DNA of 64,000 nucleotides from Ruegeria arenilitoris (lineage in GTDB: Bacteria > Pseudomonadota > Alphaproteobacteria > Rhodobacterales > Rhodobacteraceae): positions 1 through 64,000 of the forward strand of contig NZ_WQCA01000003.1 in NCBI RefSeq assembly GCF_013032445.1, written 5' to 3'. Shown piece after piece: positions 42,602 to 51,069 of the stretch; positions within the stretch are counted from its first letter, which is position 1, and every line of letters starts with the position of its first letter. The position numbers and the translations under genes are program-made. The notes beneath the pieces are model-generated. The model did no database searches. It saw only the letters and a program-made list of their open reading frames with translations, and was not told the origin of the DNA.

Positions 42602-43693
42602 ATGTCCAATGACGCAGCGTTCGTCGAGTTTCAGCGTGTCCAGAAGTCTTATGATGGCGAAGTACTCGTTGTAAAAGATCTAAACCTCTCAATGCCAAAA
42701 GGTGAGTTTCTGACAATGCTGGGCCCGTCTGGGTCCGGTAAGACTACTTGCCTGATGATGCTGGCTGGGTTTGAAACCGCCACACACGGCGAAATCATGT
42801 TGGATGGGAAGCCGATCAACAACATCCCGCCTCACAAGCGCGGGATCGGGATGGTATTCCAGAACTACGCCCTGTTCCCGCATATGACTGTGGCCGAGAA
42901 CCTCTCGTTCCCGTTGGAAGTGCGGAAGATGGGCAAGGAGCAGCGCGAGGAAAAGGTAAAACGCGCGCTGGATATGGTGCAGATGGGAGCCTTTGGCAGC
43001 CGTCGTCCGGCGCAACTGTCAGGTGGTCAGCAACAGCGGATCGCTCTGGCGCGGGCGCTGGTGTTCGAACCCGAATTGGTTCTGATGGACGAACCTCTGG
43101 GCGCACTGGACAAACAGCTGCGTGAGCATATGCAGTTCGAAATCACTCGTCTGGCGCATGAGCTGGGGATTACCACCGTTTACGTGACCCACGACCAGAC
43201 TGAAGCGCTGACGATGTCTGATCGTGTTGCCGTGTTCGATGATGGCCGTATCCAGCAGCTGGCTCCGCCGGACCTTCTGTATGAAGAGCCTGAAAATAGC
43301 TTTGTCGCGCAATTCATCGGGGAAAACAACACGTTGGAAGGTGTTGTTAAATCAATCGACGGCGACTCATGCGTGGTGGTTCTGGATGACGGGTCCGAGA
43401 TTGATGCAAAACCGGTAAACGTCCACAACGCGGGCGATCGCACCAAGGTTTCGATCCGCCCCGAGCGTGTTGAATTCAACAAGGACCGGCTGCATGCTGA
43501 TGCGCATACGCTGAAGGCAACGGTGAAAGAGTTCATCTATATGGGTGACGTTTTCCGCTTCCGCCTGTCCGTGGCGGGCAATGATGATTTCATCATCAAG
43601 ACCCGGAACGCGCCGGATGCAGTCAGGTTGCGCCCTGGCGAAGAGGTCGAGATCGGTTGGCTGGCTCACGACTGCCGGGCGCTGGACGCCTGA
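42602..43693 (+). CDS. ABC transporter ATP-binding protein, PotA-like
   Basis: 363 residues, ATG 42602 after AGGGAGCC. Walker A GPSGSGKT (41-48), signature LSGGQQQRIALARAL, Walker B LVLMDEPLGALD, H-loop VTHDQTEAL, C-terminal TOBE-like domain. First gene of the importer operon: ATPase, binding protein, two permeases, then creatinase. The gene order differs from the importer at 3757-7898, where the binding protein comes first. Context suggests creatine or a related zwitterionic guanidino compound as the imported ligand (inference). Confidence 0.94.
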   Translation: MSNDAAFVEFQRVQKSYDGEVLVVKDLNLSMPKGEFLTMLGPSGSGKTTCLMMLAGFETATHGEIMLDGKPINNIPPHKRGIGMVFQNYALFPHMTVAENLSFPLEVRKMGKEQREEKVKRALDMVQMGAFGSRRPAQLSGGQQQRIALARALVFEPELVLMDEPLGALDKQLREHMQFEITRLAHELGITTVYVTHDQTEALTMSDRVAVFDDGRIQQLAPPDLLYEEPENSFVAQFIGENNTLEGVVKSIDGDSCVVVLDDGSEIDAKPVNVHNAGDRTKVSIRPERVEFNKDRLHADAHTLKATVKEFIYMGDVFRFRLSVAGNDDFIIKTRNAPDAVRLRPGEEVEIGWLAHDCRALDA

Positions 43694-43804
43694 TACAGGA
43701 AATCCCCGTGTGATCCGCCCGGGTGCGCGGGACATCAGATGATCGGGTTGCCCCGTGATCCGGTCTTCAAAGTTAAAATTAACGGGTATAACAGGGAGTT
43801 AACT

Positions 43805-44896
43805 ATGAAAGTTACCAAAACCACTCTGATGGCGAGTGCGCTTGCCGCGGTTGCCGGTGGCGCAATGGCCCAAGAGATGACGATCGTCTCGTGGGGCGGC
43901 GCATACTCCAAATCGCAGCTGAAAGCTTATCACGAGCCCTATTCGGAAAAGACCGGTATCACCATCCTGAATGACGACAGCTCGAACGAAGCAGTTGCCA
44001 AGCTGCGCGCCATGAACGAAGCTGGCAACATCACTTGGGATGTAGTTGACGTTGTGGCCTCGGACGCGATCCGCTTGTGCGACGAAGGTCTGGCGATGGA
44101 AATCGATCATGACGCAATGCTGGAGCCTGCGCCCGATGGCACGCCGGCTTCCGAGGATTTCGGTGAACTGATTGTCAGCGATTGCTACATCCCGAGCATC
44201 GTGTATTCGACCACCTTCGGCTATCGCACCGATCTGGTTGGCGACACGCCTCCGACTGAAATCTGCGCGGTGTTTGATCTGGAAACCTATCCGGGTAAGC
44301 GCTCGCTGGAAAAACGCCCGATCAACAATATGGAGTGGGCACTGCTGTGTGACGGCGTCGCCAAGGACGATGTATACGACGTGCTTGCAACCCCGGAAGG
44401 GCAGGACCAGGCGCTGGCCAAGCTGGACACCATCAAGGACAGCGTCGTCTGGTGGTCTGCAGGTGCCGATACGCCGCAGCTGCTGGCCGATGGCGAGGTT
44501 ATCATGGGTTCGACCTATAACGGTCGTCTGTTCAGCGTGATCGAAGAGCAGAACCAGCCGGTTGCAATGCTGTGGGACGCGCAGGTGTTTGACATCGATG
44601 GTTGGATTATTCCCGCCGGTCTGGATGACGAACGCAAGCAGCGTGCGCTGGATTACCTGAAGTTTGCAACCGACACGCAACGTCTGGCGGATCAGGCCAA
44701 GTACATCTCGTACGGTCCGGCCCGTGCCTCGTCGGCACCGCTGGTTGGTCAGCACGCAGATCTGGGCATCGATATGGCACCGCACATGCCGACTGATCCG
44801 GAAAACGCCAAGAACACGTTCCTGTACAACTACGAGTTCTGGGCTGATTACCGCGACGATATCGACGCCAAGTTCCAGGCATGGCTGGCACAATAA
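43805..44896 (+). CDS. Periplasmic solute-binding protein, PotD-like
   Basis: 363 residues from ATG 43805 (AGGGAG upstream); the frame is open from 43739 but that part lacks signal-peptide character. Signal peptide MKVTKTTLMASALAAVAGG with cleavage after AMA. The mature protein begins QEMTIVSWGGAYSKSQ, as in polyamine and opine-type binding proteins, with DGWIIPAGLDDERKQRALDYLKF in the second lobe. Ligand not readable; the linked creatinase makes creatine or creatinine reasonable. A strong hairpin follows at 44917-44938. Confidence 0.91.
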   Translation: MKVTKTTLMASALAAVAGGAMAQEMTIVSWGGAYSKSQLKAYHEPYSEKTGITILNDDSSNEAVAKLRAMNEAGNITWDVVDVVASDAIRLCDEGLAMEIDHDAMLEPAPDGTPASEDFGELIVSDCYIPSIVYSTTFGYRTDLVGDTPPTEICAVFDLETYPGKRSLEKRPINNMEWALLCDGVAKDDVYDVLATPEGQDQALAKLDTIKDSVVWWSAGADTPQLLADGEVIMGSTYNGRLFSVIEEQNQPVAMLWDAQVFDIDGWIIPAGLDDERKQRALDYLKFATDTQRLADQAKYISYGPARASSAPLVGQHADLGIDMAPHMPTDPENAKNTFLYNYEFWADYRDDIDAKFQAWLAQ

Positions 44897-44916
44897 GCCT
44901 GTCTTGAAACGCAAGG

Positions 44917-44938
44917 TCGGGGCCGCCAATGGCCCCGA
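44917..44938 (+). promoter_or_regulatory. Intercistronic hairpin after the second binding-protein gene
   Basis: TCGGGGCC pairs perfectly with GGCCCCGA around a 6-nt loop, between the binding-protein and permease genes, with no U-run. Same place in the operon as the hairpin at 4884-4918, consistent with differential expression of the abundant binding protein. Confidence 0.6.
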
Positions 44939-44962
44939 TCCACCAAAGACCAAGGGACGCAG

Positions 44963-46234
44963 ATGACTGACGCTACTCAATCCGGTCCGATGCTGGCCGC
45001 AGATGGCACGCCACTGAAGAAATCACTGGCGCGATCCCTGCGCCGCCGCAAGCTTAGGGCACTGGCCCTCGTTGCCCCCTTGTTGCTGTTTGTAATGCTC
45101 TCGTTTGTGATCCCGATCGTGTCAATGCTGTTACGGTCGGTTGAGAACAGCATCGTCGCAGAAACGCTCCCGCTGACTGTGGTTGAGCTGAAAAATTGGG
45201 ACGCCGAAGGTGGAGAGCTACCCGATGAAGCCCTGTATGCAGCCTTCACGAAAGACATGGTTGCAGCCGTTGAGGCGAAAACACACACAAGACTTGGTAC
45301 GCGTCTGAACTATGAACAGACCGGCATGTCTTCGATGTTCCGCAAATCAGGTCGTAAAATCAAACGCTTGGATCCAGAATCCGATGCGCCTTTCAAGGAA
45401 AAGCTGATTGAGATTCATGACGGCTGGGGCGATGTTGAGACTTGGCGCACGATCAAAACCCATGCGGTTCCGATCACCAACGGCTATTTCCTTAACGCCG
45501 TTGACATGCGCCGTACACCCGAAGGCGCTCAGGCGCAGCCCGAGGACAAGCAGATCCTGATCAAGCTGTTCGGGCGCACGCTGTTCATGTCGCTAATAAT
45601 TACCGGGTCCTGCATCTTACTGGCTTATCCGGTCTCGTACCTACTGGCGACGCTGCCGATGCGGGTTTCGAACCTACTGATGATCCTGGTGTTGTTGCCC
45701 TTCTGGACGTCGCTTCTGGTGCGGACATCTGCGTGGAAAGTGATGCTGCAACAGCAAGGCGTAATCAACGAAACGCTGGTCTGGCTGGGGCTTGTGGCGG
45801 ATGACGCACGACTTGTGATCATCAACAACCAGTTTGGCACGATTATCGCGATGACGCATATCCTGCTGCCGTTCATGATCCTGCCGATGTATTCGGTGAT
45901 GCAGACGATCCCGCCATCCTACACTCGGGCGGCCAAGTCGATGGGCGCGACCAACTGGACGACGTTCTGGCGGATCTACTTCCCGCAATCCATACCGGGT
46001 ATCGGGGCGGGGTCGATCCTCGTGTTCATTCTGGCCATCGGTTACTACATCACGCCCGAGATTGTGGGCGGCACCAAGGGTGTCTTCATCTCGAACCGGA
46101 TTGCCTACCATATCTCGTCTTCGCTGAACTGGGGATTGGCGGCGGCGTTGGGGACGATCCTGCTGGCGGTCGTTCTGTTGCTCTACTGGTGCTACGACAA
46201 GATCGTGGGCATTGATAACGTGAAACTGGGATAA
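44963..46234 (+). CDS. ABC transporter permease, PotB-like, with a long extracytoplasmic insertion
   Basis: 423 residues, about 100 longer than usual for PotB-type permeases. Transmembrane segment 1 lies near residues 34-58 (ALALVAPLLLFVMLSFVIPIV). Then comes a hydrophilic stretch of about 145 residues (59-203) before segment 2. The remaining five segments and the EAA-like loop (YTRAAKSMGATNWTTFWRIYFPQ) are normal. The insertion is probably periplasmic and could contact the binding protein. Followed after 5 bp by the second permease gene. Confidence 0.92.
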   Translation: MTDATQSGPMLAADGTPLKKSLARSLRRRKLRALALVAPLLLFVMLSFVIPIVSMLLRSVENSIVAETLPLTVVELKNWDAEGGELPDEALYAAFTKDMVAAVEAKTHTRLGTRLNYEQTGMSSMFRKSGRKIKRLDPESDAPFKEKLIEIHDGWGDVETWRTIKTHAVPITNGYFLNAVDMRRTPEGAQAQPEDKQILIKLFGRTLFMSLIITGSCILLAYPVSYLLATLPMRVSNLLMILVLLPFWTSLLVRTSAWKVMLQQQGVINETLVWLGLVADDARLVIINNQFGTIIAMTHILLPFMILPMYSVMQTIPPSYTRAAKSMGATNWTTFWRIYFPQSIPGIGAGSILVFILAIGYYITPEIVGGTKGVFISNRIAYHISSSLNWGLAAALGTILLAVVLLLYWCYDKIVGIDNVKLG

Positions 46235-46239
46235 AGATC

Positions 46240-47451
46240 ATGGCAGCACTTACACCTATATCCCGAAAACCGTTGTCGGTCGTTCTGCCCGCAGTCGCCA
46301 TAGCCGGAGGGTTTGTCGGAATGTTCGTCGGAGCCGGGCAGGGCAATGTCCTGCTGGGCATCCTGATCGGTGCCGCGCTGATGGCGGCGCTGGCCTGGGT
46401 CTATATCACCGTTCTCGACAACGAACGTCTCGCGCGCTGGATCACCATTCTAGGGCTTGCTGCCATCGGGTTCTTCTTTGCCGGTATGACCGGACTAATC
46501 GTCGGGCTGTTGGCCGGCTGGTTCTTTGCCTTCTTCATCTTCTGGCTCTACGAGGGGCGTTATCGGCAAAAGCTGTTGCCCTATCTGACAGGTCGGCAGG
46601 TGTTCGAGCATTACCTGTTCCGCGTGATTTGCGGTGCCATCTTTGTATTCCTGATCACGCCGATCCTTGTGGTTCTGCCGCTGTCGTTCAATGCACAGGA
46701 CTTCTTTACCTTCACGCCCGAAATGCTGCGGCTGGACCCTGAGGGGTATTCGCTGAAGCATTACCGCGACTTCTTCACCAACAATGAATGGCAGCGCAGC
46801 TTCAAGAACTCGCTGATCATTGCGCCGATTGCGACGATCATCTCGGTGTCTTTGGGGACGCTGGCCGCCATCGGCCTCAGCCAATCGCATGTGCCGGGGC
46901 GTCGGGCCATTATGGGTATCCTGATTTCGCCCATGATCGTGCCGCTGATTATCTCGGCGACCGGTATGTTCTTTTTCTACAGCGATATCGGCCGGTTCCT
47001 TGAGGGCACGCTGGGAATGGACAAGAACTTTGTGGGTTATGTGAAGGTCATTCTGGCGCACGCGGTTCTGGGTATTCCTTTTGTGATCATCACGGTGACG
47101 GCAACATTGGTCGGGTTCGATCAGTCGTTGACGCGGGCGGCTGCGAATATGGGGGCAGGGCCGGTGCGAACCTTCTTCAAGATCCAGATGCCGCTGATCC
47201 TGCCGGGCGTGATCTCGGGTGGCCTGTTCGCTTTCATCACCTCGTTCGATGAAGTTGTCGTGGTTCTGTTTGTTGGTTCTGCCAGCCAGAAAACGCTGCC
47301 TTGGCAGATGTTTACCGGCCTGCGGGAACAGATCAGCCCGACCATTCTGGCAGTTGCTACGATCCTCGTGGTCATCTCGATTGCTTTGCTGACCACGGTT
47401 GAACTGCTACGGAGGCGGTCGGAACGCCTGCGGGGGCTTAGCCCGGCTTGA
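46240..47451 (+). CDS. ABC transporter permease, PotC-like, with N-terminal membrane extension
   Basis: 403 residues, about 120 longer than usual. The N-terminal extension (residues about 14-105) holds three or four extra hydrophobic segments (SVVLPAVAIAGGFVGMFVG, LGILIGAALMAALAWVYI, IGFFFAGMTGLIVGLLAG). The standard six-segment permease follows, with EAA loop LTRAAANMGAGPVRTFFKIQMPL near residue 300. Partner of the upstream permease; both are extended, suggesting a distinct subfamily of importers. The creatinase gene follows after 160 bp. Confidence 0.92.
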   Translation: MAALTPISRKPLSVVLPAVAIAGGFVGMFVGAGQGNVLLGILIGAALMAALAWVYITVLDNERLARWITILGLAAIGFFFAGMTGLIVGLLAGWFFAFFIFWLYEGRYRQKLLPYLTGRQVFEHYLFRVICGAIFVFLITPILVVLPLSFNAQDFFTFTPEMLRLDPEGYSLKHYRDFFTNNEWQRSFKNSLIIAPIATIISVSLGTLAAIGLSQSHVPGRRAIMGILISPMIVPLIISATGMFFFYSDIGRFLEGTLGMDKNFVGYVKVILAHAVLGIPFVIITVTATLVGFDQSLTRAAANMGAGPVRTFFKIQMPLILPGVISGGLFAFITSFDEVVVVLFVGSASQKTLPWQMFTGLREQISPTILAVATILVVISIALLTTVELLRRRSERLRGLSPA

Positions 47452-47611
47452 CGCGACTCGAAAGCTGATTTAGCGATTTCACCATGCACTCCGGTCACGA
47501 TGGCGTCGTGACGTAAGGCGGGGTGCATGGCTCTCGGTTCCCGAGGCCGCTTGTCCTGAACGCCGGGACTTGTGGCCGGGCGGTGCCTGTCCGGCATTGA
47601 GGAGAGACCAA

Positions 47612-48832
47612 ATGACTGACCTGCAAAATCGCCCCGAGTTCTTCACCAGCCACAATGGCGACAAGGCCCCGCTGCCCTTCAGCAAGGCGGAATATGCCCG
47701 GCGTCTGGGCAGCCTGCGCGCAACAATGGCGGCGCGCGACATCCCGGCGGTGCTGCTGACGTCTATGCACAACATCGCTTATTACTCGGGTTTTCTGTAT
47801 TGCTCGTTCGGCCGCCCGTATGGCTGCGTTGTGACGCAGGACGCATGTACAACCGTGTCGGCGAATATCGATGCGGGTCAACCGTGGCGACGCTCGGTCG
47901 AGGAAAACGTGATCTATACTGACTGGAAGCGGAACAACTTCTGGCGCGCGGTTGCCAGCCTGATTGGCACGGTAGGTCGGATCGGTATCGAAGGCGATCA
48001 CATGACGCTGGCAATGCGTGACACCGCGCTGGATATGCTTGGCGGACCGGAACTGGTCGATATCGCCCCCGACACGATGGCAGCGCGGATGGTGAAATCC
48101 GCCGAAGAAATCGAACTGATCAAGGGTGGCGCGCGCACGGCGGATGTCGGCGGAGCCACAATTCATGCCGCCATCCGTGAAGGCGCAACCGAGATCGAAA
48201 TCGCTATGGCCGGACGTGACGCGATGGAGGTTGAAATCGCGCGCGCCTATCCGGATGCGGAATACCGCGACACTTGGGTCTGGTTTCAGTCCGGTCTGAA
48301 CACCGACGGTGCGCACAACCCGGTCACCAAACGCGCCCTTCAAAAGGGCGATATCCTGTCCTTGAACACCTTCCCGATGATCTCGGGCTATTACACCGCG
48401 TTGGAGCGTACCCTGTTCCTCGGCGAACCCGACTCGGAAAGCCTGCGCATCTGGAAGGCCAATGTTACCGCGCATGAACTAGGGCTGAGCCTGATCAAAC
48501 CTGGCGCGACATGTTCGGGCATCTGCGATGAGATCAACCGGTTCTTCGCAGATGAGGGTTTGCTGCAATACCGATCCTTCGGTTATGGCCACTCATTCGG
48601 CATTCTCAGCCACTACTATGGCCGCGAAGCCGGTCTGGAACTACGCGAAGATATCGACACGGTTCTGGAGCCCGGTATGGTCGTCTCGATCGAGCCTATG
48701 CTGTGGATTCCCGAAGGCCAAAAGGGCGCGGGCGGGTATCGCGAGCATGACATTCTGGTGGTTGAAGAAGACGGCGCAGAAAACATTACCGGCTTCCCGT
48801 ATGGGCCCGAACACAATACGATCAACGCCTGA
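47612..48832 (+). CDS. Creatinase (creatine amidinohydrolase)
   Basis: 406 residues from ATG 47612 (GAGGAGAG 6 nt upstream). It matches, as I recall it, Pseudomonas putida creatinase along its whole length: SGFLYCSFGRPY, FQSGLNTDGAHNPVT, GYYTALERTLFLG, SFGYGHSFGILSHYYGREAG and GAGGYREHDIL. The catalytic His is His235 (His232 in P. putida), with Glu265 and Glu361 in the expected places. Metal ligands of M24 peptidases are absent, as in known creatinases. It hydrolyses creatine to sarcosine and urea in the cytoplasm. Downstream of an ABC importer; creatininase is not in the window. Confidence 0.95.
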   Translation: MTDLQNRPEFFTSHNGDKAPLPFSKAEYARRLGSLRATMAARDIPAVLLTSMHNIAYYSGFLYCSFGRPYGCVVTQDACTTVSANIDAGQPWRRSVEENVIYTDWKRNNFWRAVASLIGTVGRIGIEGDHMTLAMRDTALDMLGGPELVDIAPDTMAARMVKSAEEIELIKGGARTADVGGATIHAAIREGATEIEIAMAGRDAMEVEIARAYPDAEYRDTWVWFQSGLNTDGAHNPVTKRALQKGDILSLNTFPMISGYYTALERTLFLGEPDSESLRIWKANVTAHELGLSLIKPGATCSGICDEINRFFADEGLLQYRSFGYGHSFGILSHYYGREAGLELREDIDTVLEPGMVVSIEPMLWIPEGQKGAGGYREHDILVVEEDGAENITGFPYGPEHNTINA

Positions 48833-48837
48833 TCTGA

Positions 48838-48868
48838 TCGGCAGAAGGGTAATTATCCCTTCTGCCGA
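48838..48868 (+). terminator. Hairpin after creatinase, probable terminator
   Basis: TCGGCAGAAGGG (48838-48849) pairs perfectly with CCCTTCTGCCGA (48857-48868) around a 7-nt loop, starting 6 bp after the creatinase stop. A long stable stem at the operon end, but no U-run follows (CCTCCCTATAAG), so it may act as an RNA 3'-end stabiliser or a weak terminator. Confidence 0.55.
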
Positions 48869-48948
48869 CCTCCCTATAAGCGTTAACAAAACTGTCAATG
48901 TGATATAAGATTGCAGTGTTGTTTCTAGTTAATGCTTGGGTGTGTGGT

Positions 48949-49317
48949 GTGGGTCAGACAATCTATGAAAGATATGGCGGGTTCAAAACGATCAGTCGGA
49001 TCGTAATGACATTCTATGAAATGGCCTTGGAGTCCGATCAGATTGGCGGCCATTTCGAAGACATCGAAATGCCGCGCCTCATCGACCATCAGACTAAGTT
49101 TGTTTCTTCTCTGGTTGGTGGACCGGCTTCCTTTAGTGATGATCGAATAGAAGCTGTTCACAGGAATCTGAACATCTCTCATGCTGATTTCGATGAAATG
49201 GCCGAGTTGTTTGCCGAGGCGCTTTCAATGCACGGAATGCGGGACGATCATATAAAGATTGCCTTGCAAGCCATTGAATCAAAGCGTGCCATTATTGTTG
49301 CACGAGACGCGGCATGA
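48949..49317 (+). CDS. Group I-like truncated hemoglobin
   Basis: 122 residues if started at GTG 48949; TTG 48916 and GTG 48940 are alternatives and none has a good ribosome site. The globin pattern is TIYERYGGFKTISRIVMTFYEMAL, then DHQTKFVSSLVGGPASFSDD and AVHRNLNISHADFDEM, where the His of VHRNL is the predicted proximal heme ligand. Such proteins bind O2, NO or CO. The stop overlaps the start of the adenylate cyclase gene (ATGA), so the two products are made together and probably function together: heme sensing linked to cyclic nucleotide synthesis (inference). Confidence 0.87.
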   Translation: MGQTIYERYGGFKTISRIVMTFYEMALESDQIGGHFEDIEMPRLIDHQTKFVSSLVGGPASFSDDRIEAVHRNLNISHADFDEMAELFAEALSMHGMRDDHIKIALQAIESKRAIIVARDAA

Positions 49318-50372
49318 GCATTCTGGCAATAAACGAACAGTTGCTGCGGGCTATCGGAGTCGGCGTGGCTGTCGTGCGCGCGTCGGATCTGACCTTTGTT
49401 TTTCACAACGGACCTTTCGCTGAATGGTTTGGTACTCCGTCCGACGGGCAGACTTTGCTGGATATTCTGCCCTCATTGGATCAACGCGAATTGGATGACG
49501 TCAAGCAATCGGGGCTTCGCTATACCGTCGAACTGCAAATCAAACCAAAACGCAGAACGCTGATGTTCGCGACGGCTGTGTCGTTGGCAAACGGTTTGTC
49601 CGAGCAAGTTTTGGTCGTCGAATGCCAGAATATTACGCGCATTCGAGAGCTCGAGAGTATGATCGACAGCTATTCGACTATGGTCGAGCGGAATACACGA
49701 GAATTGGAGCGCGAGAAGGAGCGGGTTGAAAGACTGTTACTGAATGTGATGCCGAAAGCTGTGTACGAAGAGTTCAAAGCTTTCGGCGTTGTTACGCCGC
49801 AGCTCTATGATCAGGTATCCGTGGTGATGTTGGATTTCGTCGGATTCACGGATTTCGCAGCCAAAACAGACCCTACCGTCACATTGAGTGAGTTAAACGA
49901 CATCTTCACCGCCTTTGATCGCATCGTCGAACAATTCGGTTGCGAGCGGATTAAAACCATTGGGGACGCCTATTTGGCGGTGTCTGGTATGCCGGATCCG
50001 ACACCGGATCACGCGACTGCCGTAGCCCATTGTGCGGTGCGTTTTCTGCGTTACCTGGAGAGGCGCAATGAAAGCCATCCGCACAAATGGCAGGCTCGCA
50101 TTGGGTTGGGGACGGGGGCTGCGGTTGGGTCTGTAGTTGGAATTCAAAAATACGTTTATGATGTATTTGGCCCGGCGGTGAATATCGCATCGCGTCTGCA
50201 AGTGTTTGCTAACCCGATGAAAATCGTTGCTCCGGAAGAAATGAAATATGCTTTGATCGACGAATTTCAGGTCTCGAATCTGGGGCGGGTGGATATCAAA
50301 GGCATGGGGGAAATGGAGCTTATCAATGTGACTTCTGGGCTGAGTGCGCCGCAGCCATTGTCCCGGTTCTGA
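49314..50372 (+). CDS. PAS-coiled coil-class III adenylate cyclase
   Basis: 352 residues. N-terminal PAS-like domain (about 5-108; LLRAIGVGVAVVRASDLTFV), a signalling helix/coiled coil (110-145; RELEREKERVERLLLNVMP), then the cyclase domain (163-340). Metal-binding Asp174 (MLDFVGFTDF) and Asp218 (TIGDAYLAVSG), adenine-selecting Lys214 and Asp283 (VYDVFG), and transition-state Asn290 and Arg294 (NIASR) are all present, so an active adenylate cyclase is predicted. Guanylate cyclases have Glu and Cys at the selector positions. No membrane segment. Coupled to the truncated hemoglobin gene by a 4-bp overlap; converges on the TetR gene. Confidence 0.93.
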   Translation: MSILAINEQLLRAIGVGVAVVRASDLTFVFHNGPFAEWFGTPSDGQTLLDILPSLDQRELDDVKQSGLRYTVELQIKPKRRTLMFATAVSLANGLSEQVLVVECQNITRIRELESMIDSYSTMVERNTRELEREKERVERLLLNVMPKAVYEEFKAFGVVTPQLYDQVSVVMLDFVGFTDFAAKTDPTVTLSELNDIFTAFDRIVEQFGCERIKTIGDAYLAVSGMPDPTPDHATAVAHCAVRFLRYLERRNESHPHKWQARIGLGTGAAVGSVVGIQKYVYDVFGPAVNIASRLQVFANPMKIVAPEEMKYALIDEFQVSNLGRVDIKGMGEMELINVTSGLSAPQPLSRF

Positions 50373-50375
50373 TCT

Positions 50376-50990
50376 TCAATCGTCTTGCGGAACAAGTCCC
50401 AGACCGCGCATGTAAATACCAATTCCAGACTCCAGCAAATCCTCTGGCGGGAAGGGCGAACTTGCACCGGTGTTGCGCGCGAACAGTTCAACTACACCGT
50501 GGCTCATCGCCCAGATATGTGCGCTGAACATCGATGCGGGCGGGCGTTTTTCCGGCGGGATGTGCTGCGACAGATCCGAGGCCGCTTTTTCGAGCACTGC
50601 TTTCGCGCGGTTCGCCGCCAGCGCCAATTCGGGTGTGCGGTTGATGGAAATTCCGCTTTCGAACATCGCGATGTAGTGTCCCGGGTGCTTGCGCGCAAAG
50701 GCCAGATAAGCGCGGCCTGTGGCCTCGAACGCGGCTAGGGCCGAGGGCTGGCCCTTGTCATAGGCGTATTGCATCAGGTCCGCGAACATCTCATACCCTT
50801 GCCGCGCCGCTTCGGCGATCAGATCTTCACGCCCATGGAAATGCCGGTAAACCGCAGCCGGGGTGACCCCAGCGGTTTTGGCTGCTTCGGACAAGGTGAA
50901 GCCGGTCGGGCCTTTTTCCTCGATCAGAGACAGTGCAGCCTCGATCAAAGCCTGTTTCAGGTTGCCGTGGTGATACCCGCGTTTTGTCAT
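50376..50990 (-). CDS. TetR/AcrR family transcriptional regulator
   Basis: 204 residues. MTKRGYHHGNLKQALIEAALSLIEEKG leads into the helix-turn-helix FTLSEAAKTAGVTPAAVYRHFHGREDLIAEA. The C-terminal domain (HPGHYIAMFES, HIWAMSHGVVELFA) is of the WHG/TetR_C_33 kind. It converges on the cyclase gene, 3 bp apart. Target unknown; the PPK2 gene lies upstream in the same direction after 79 bp. Confidence 0.92.
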   Translation of the reverse strand: MTKRGYHHGNLKQALIEAALSLIEEKGPTGFTLSEAAKTAGVTPAAVYRHFHGREDLIAEAARQGYEMFADLMQYAYDKGQPSALAAFEATGRAYLAFARKHPGHYIAMFESGISINRTPELALAANRAKAVLEKAASDLSQHIPPEKRPPASMFSAHIWAMSHGVVELFARNTGASSPFPPEDLLESGIGIYMRGLGLVPQDD

Positions 50991-51069
50991 CCCTGTTTCA
51001 GGTGCCTTTGTTGTTTAAGCCGCAGAAATACATGACATAATCCGTGCAGGGGTGTTCGTCCACTATTGG

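Noticed and set aside
43799..44980. 393-codon open frame on the minus strand
   Set aside because: Exactly opposite the solute-binding protein gene, which has signal peptide, ribosome site and family motifs.
47495..48475. 326-codon open frame on the minus strand
   Set aside because: Antisense to the creatinase gene; Arg/Gly-rich shadow.
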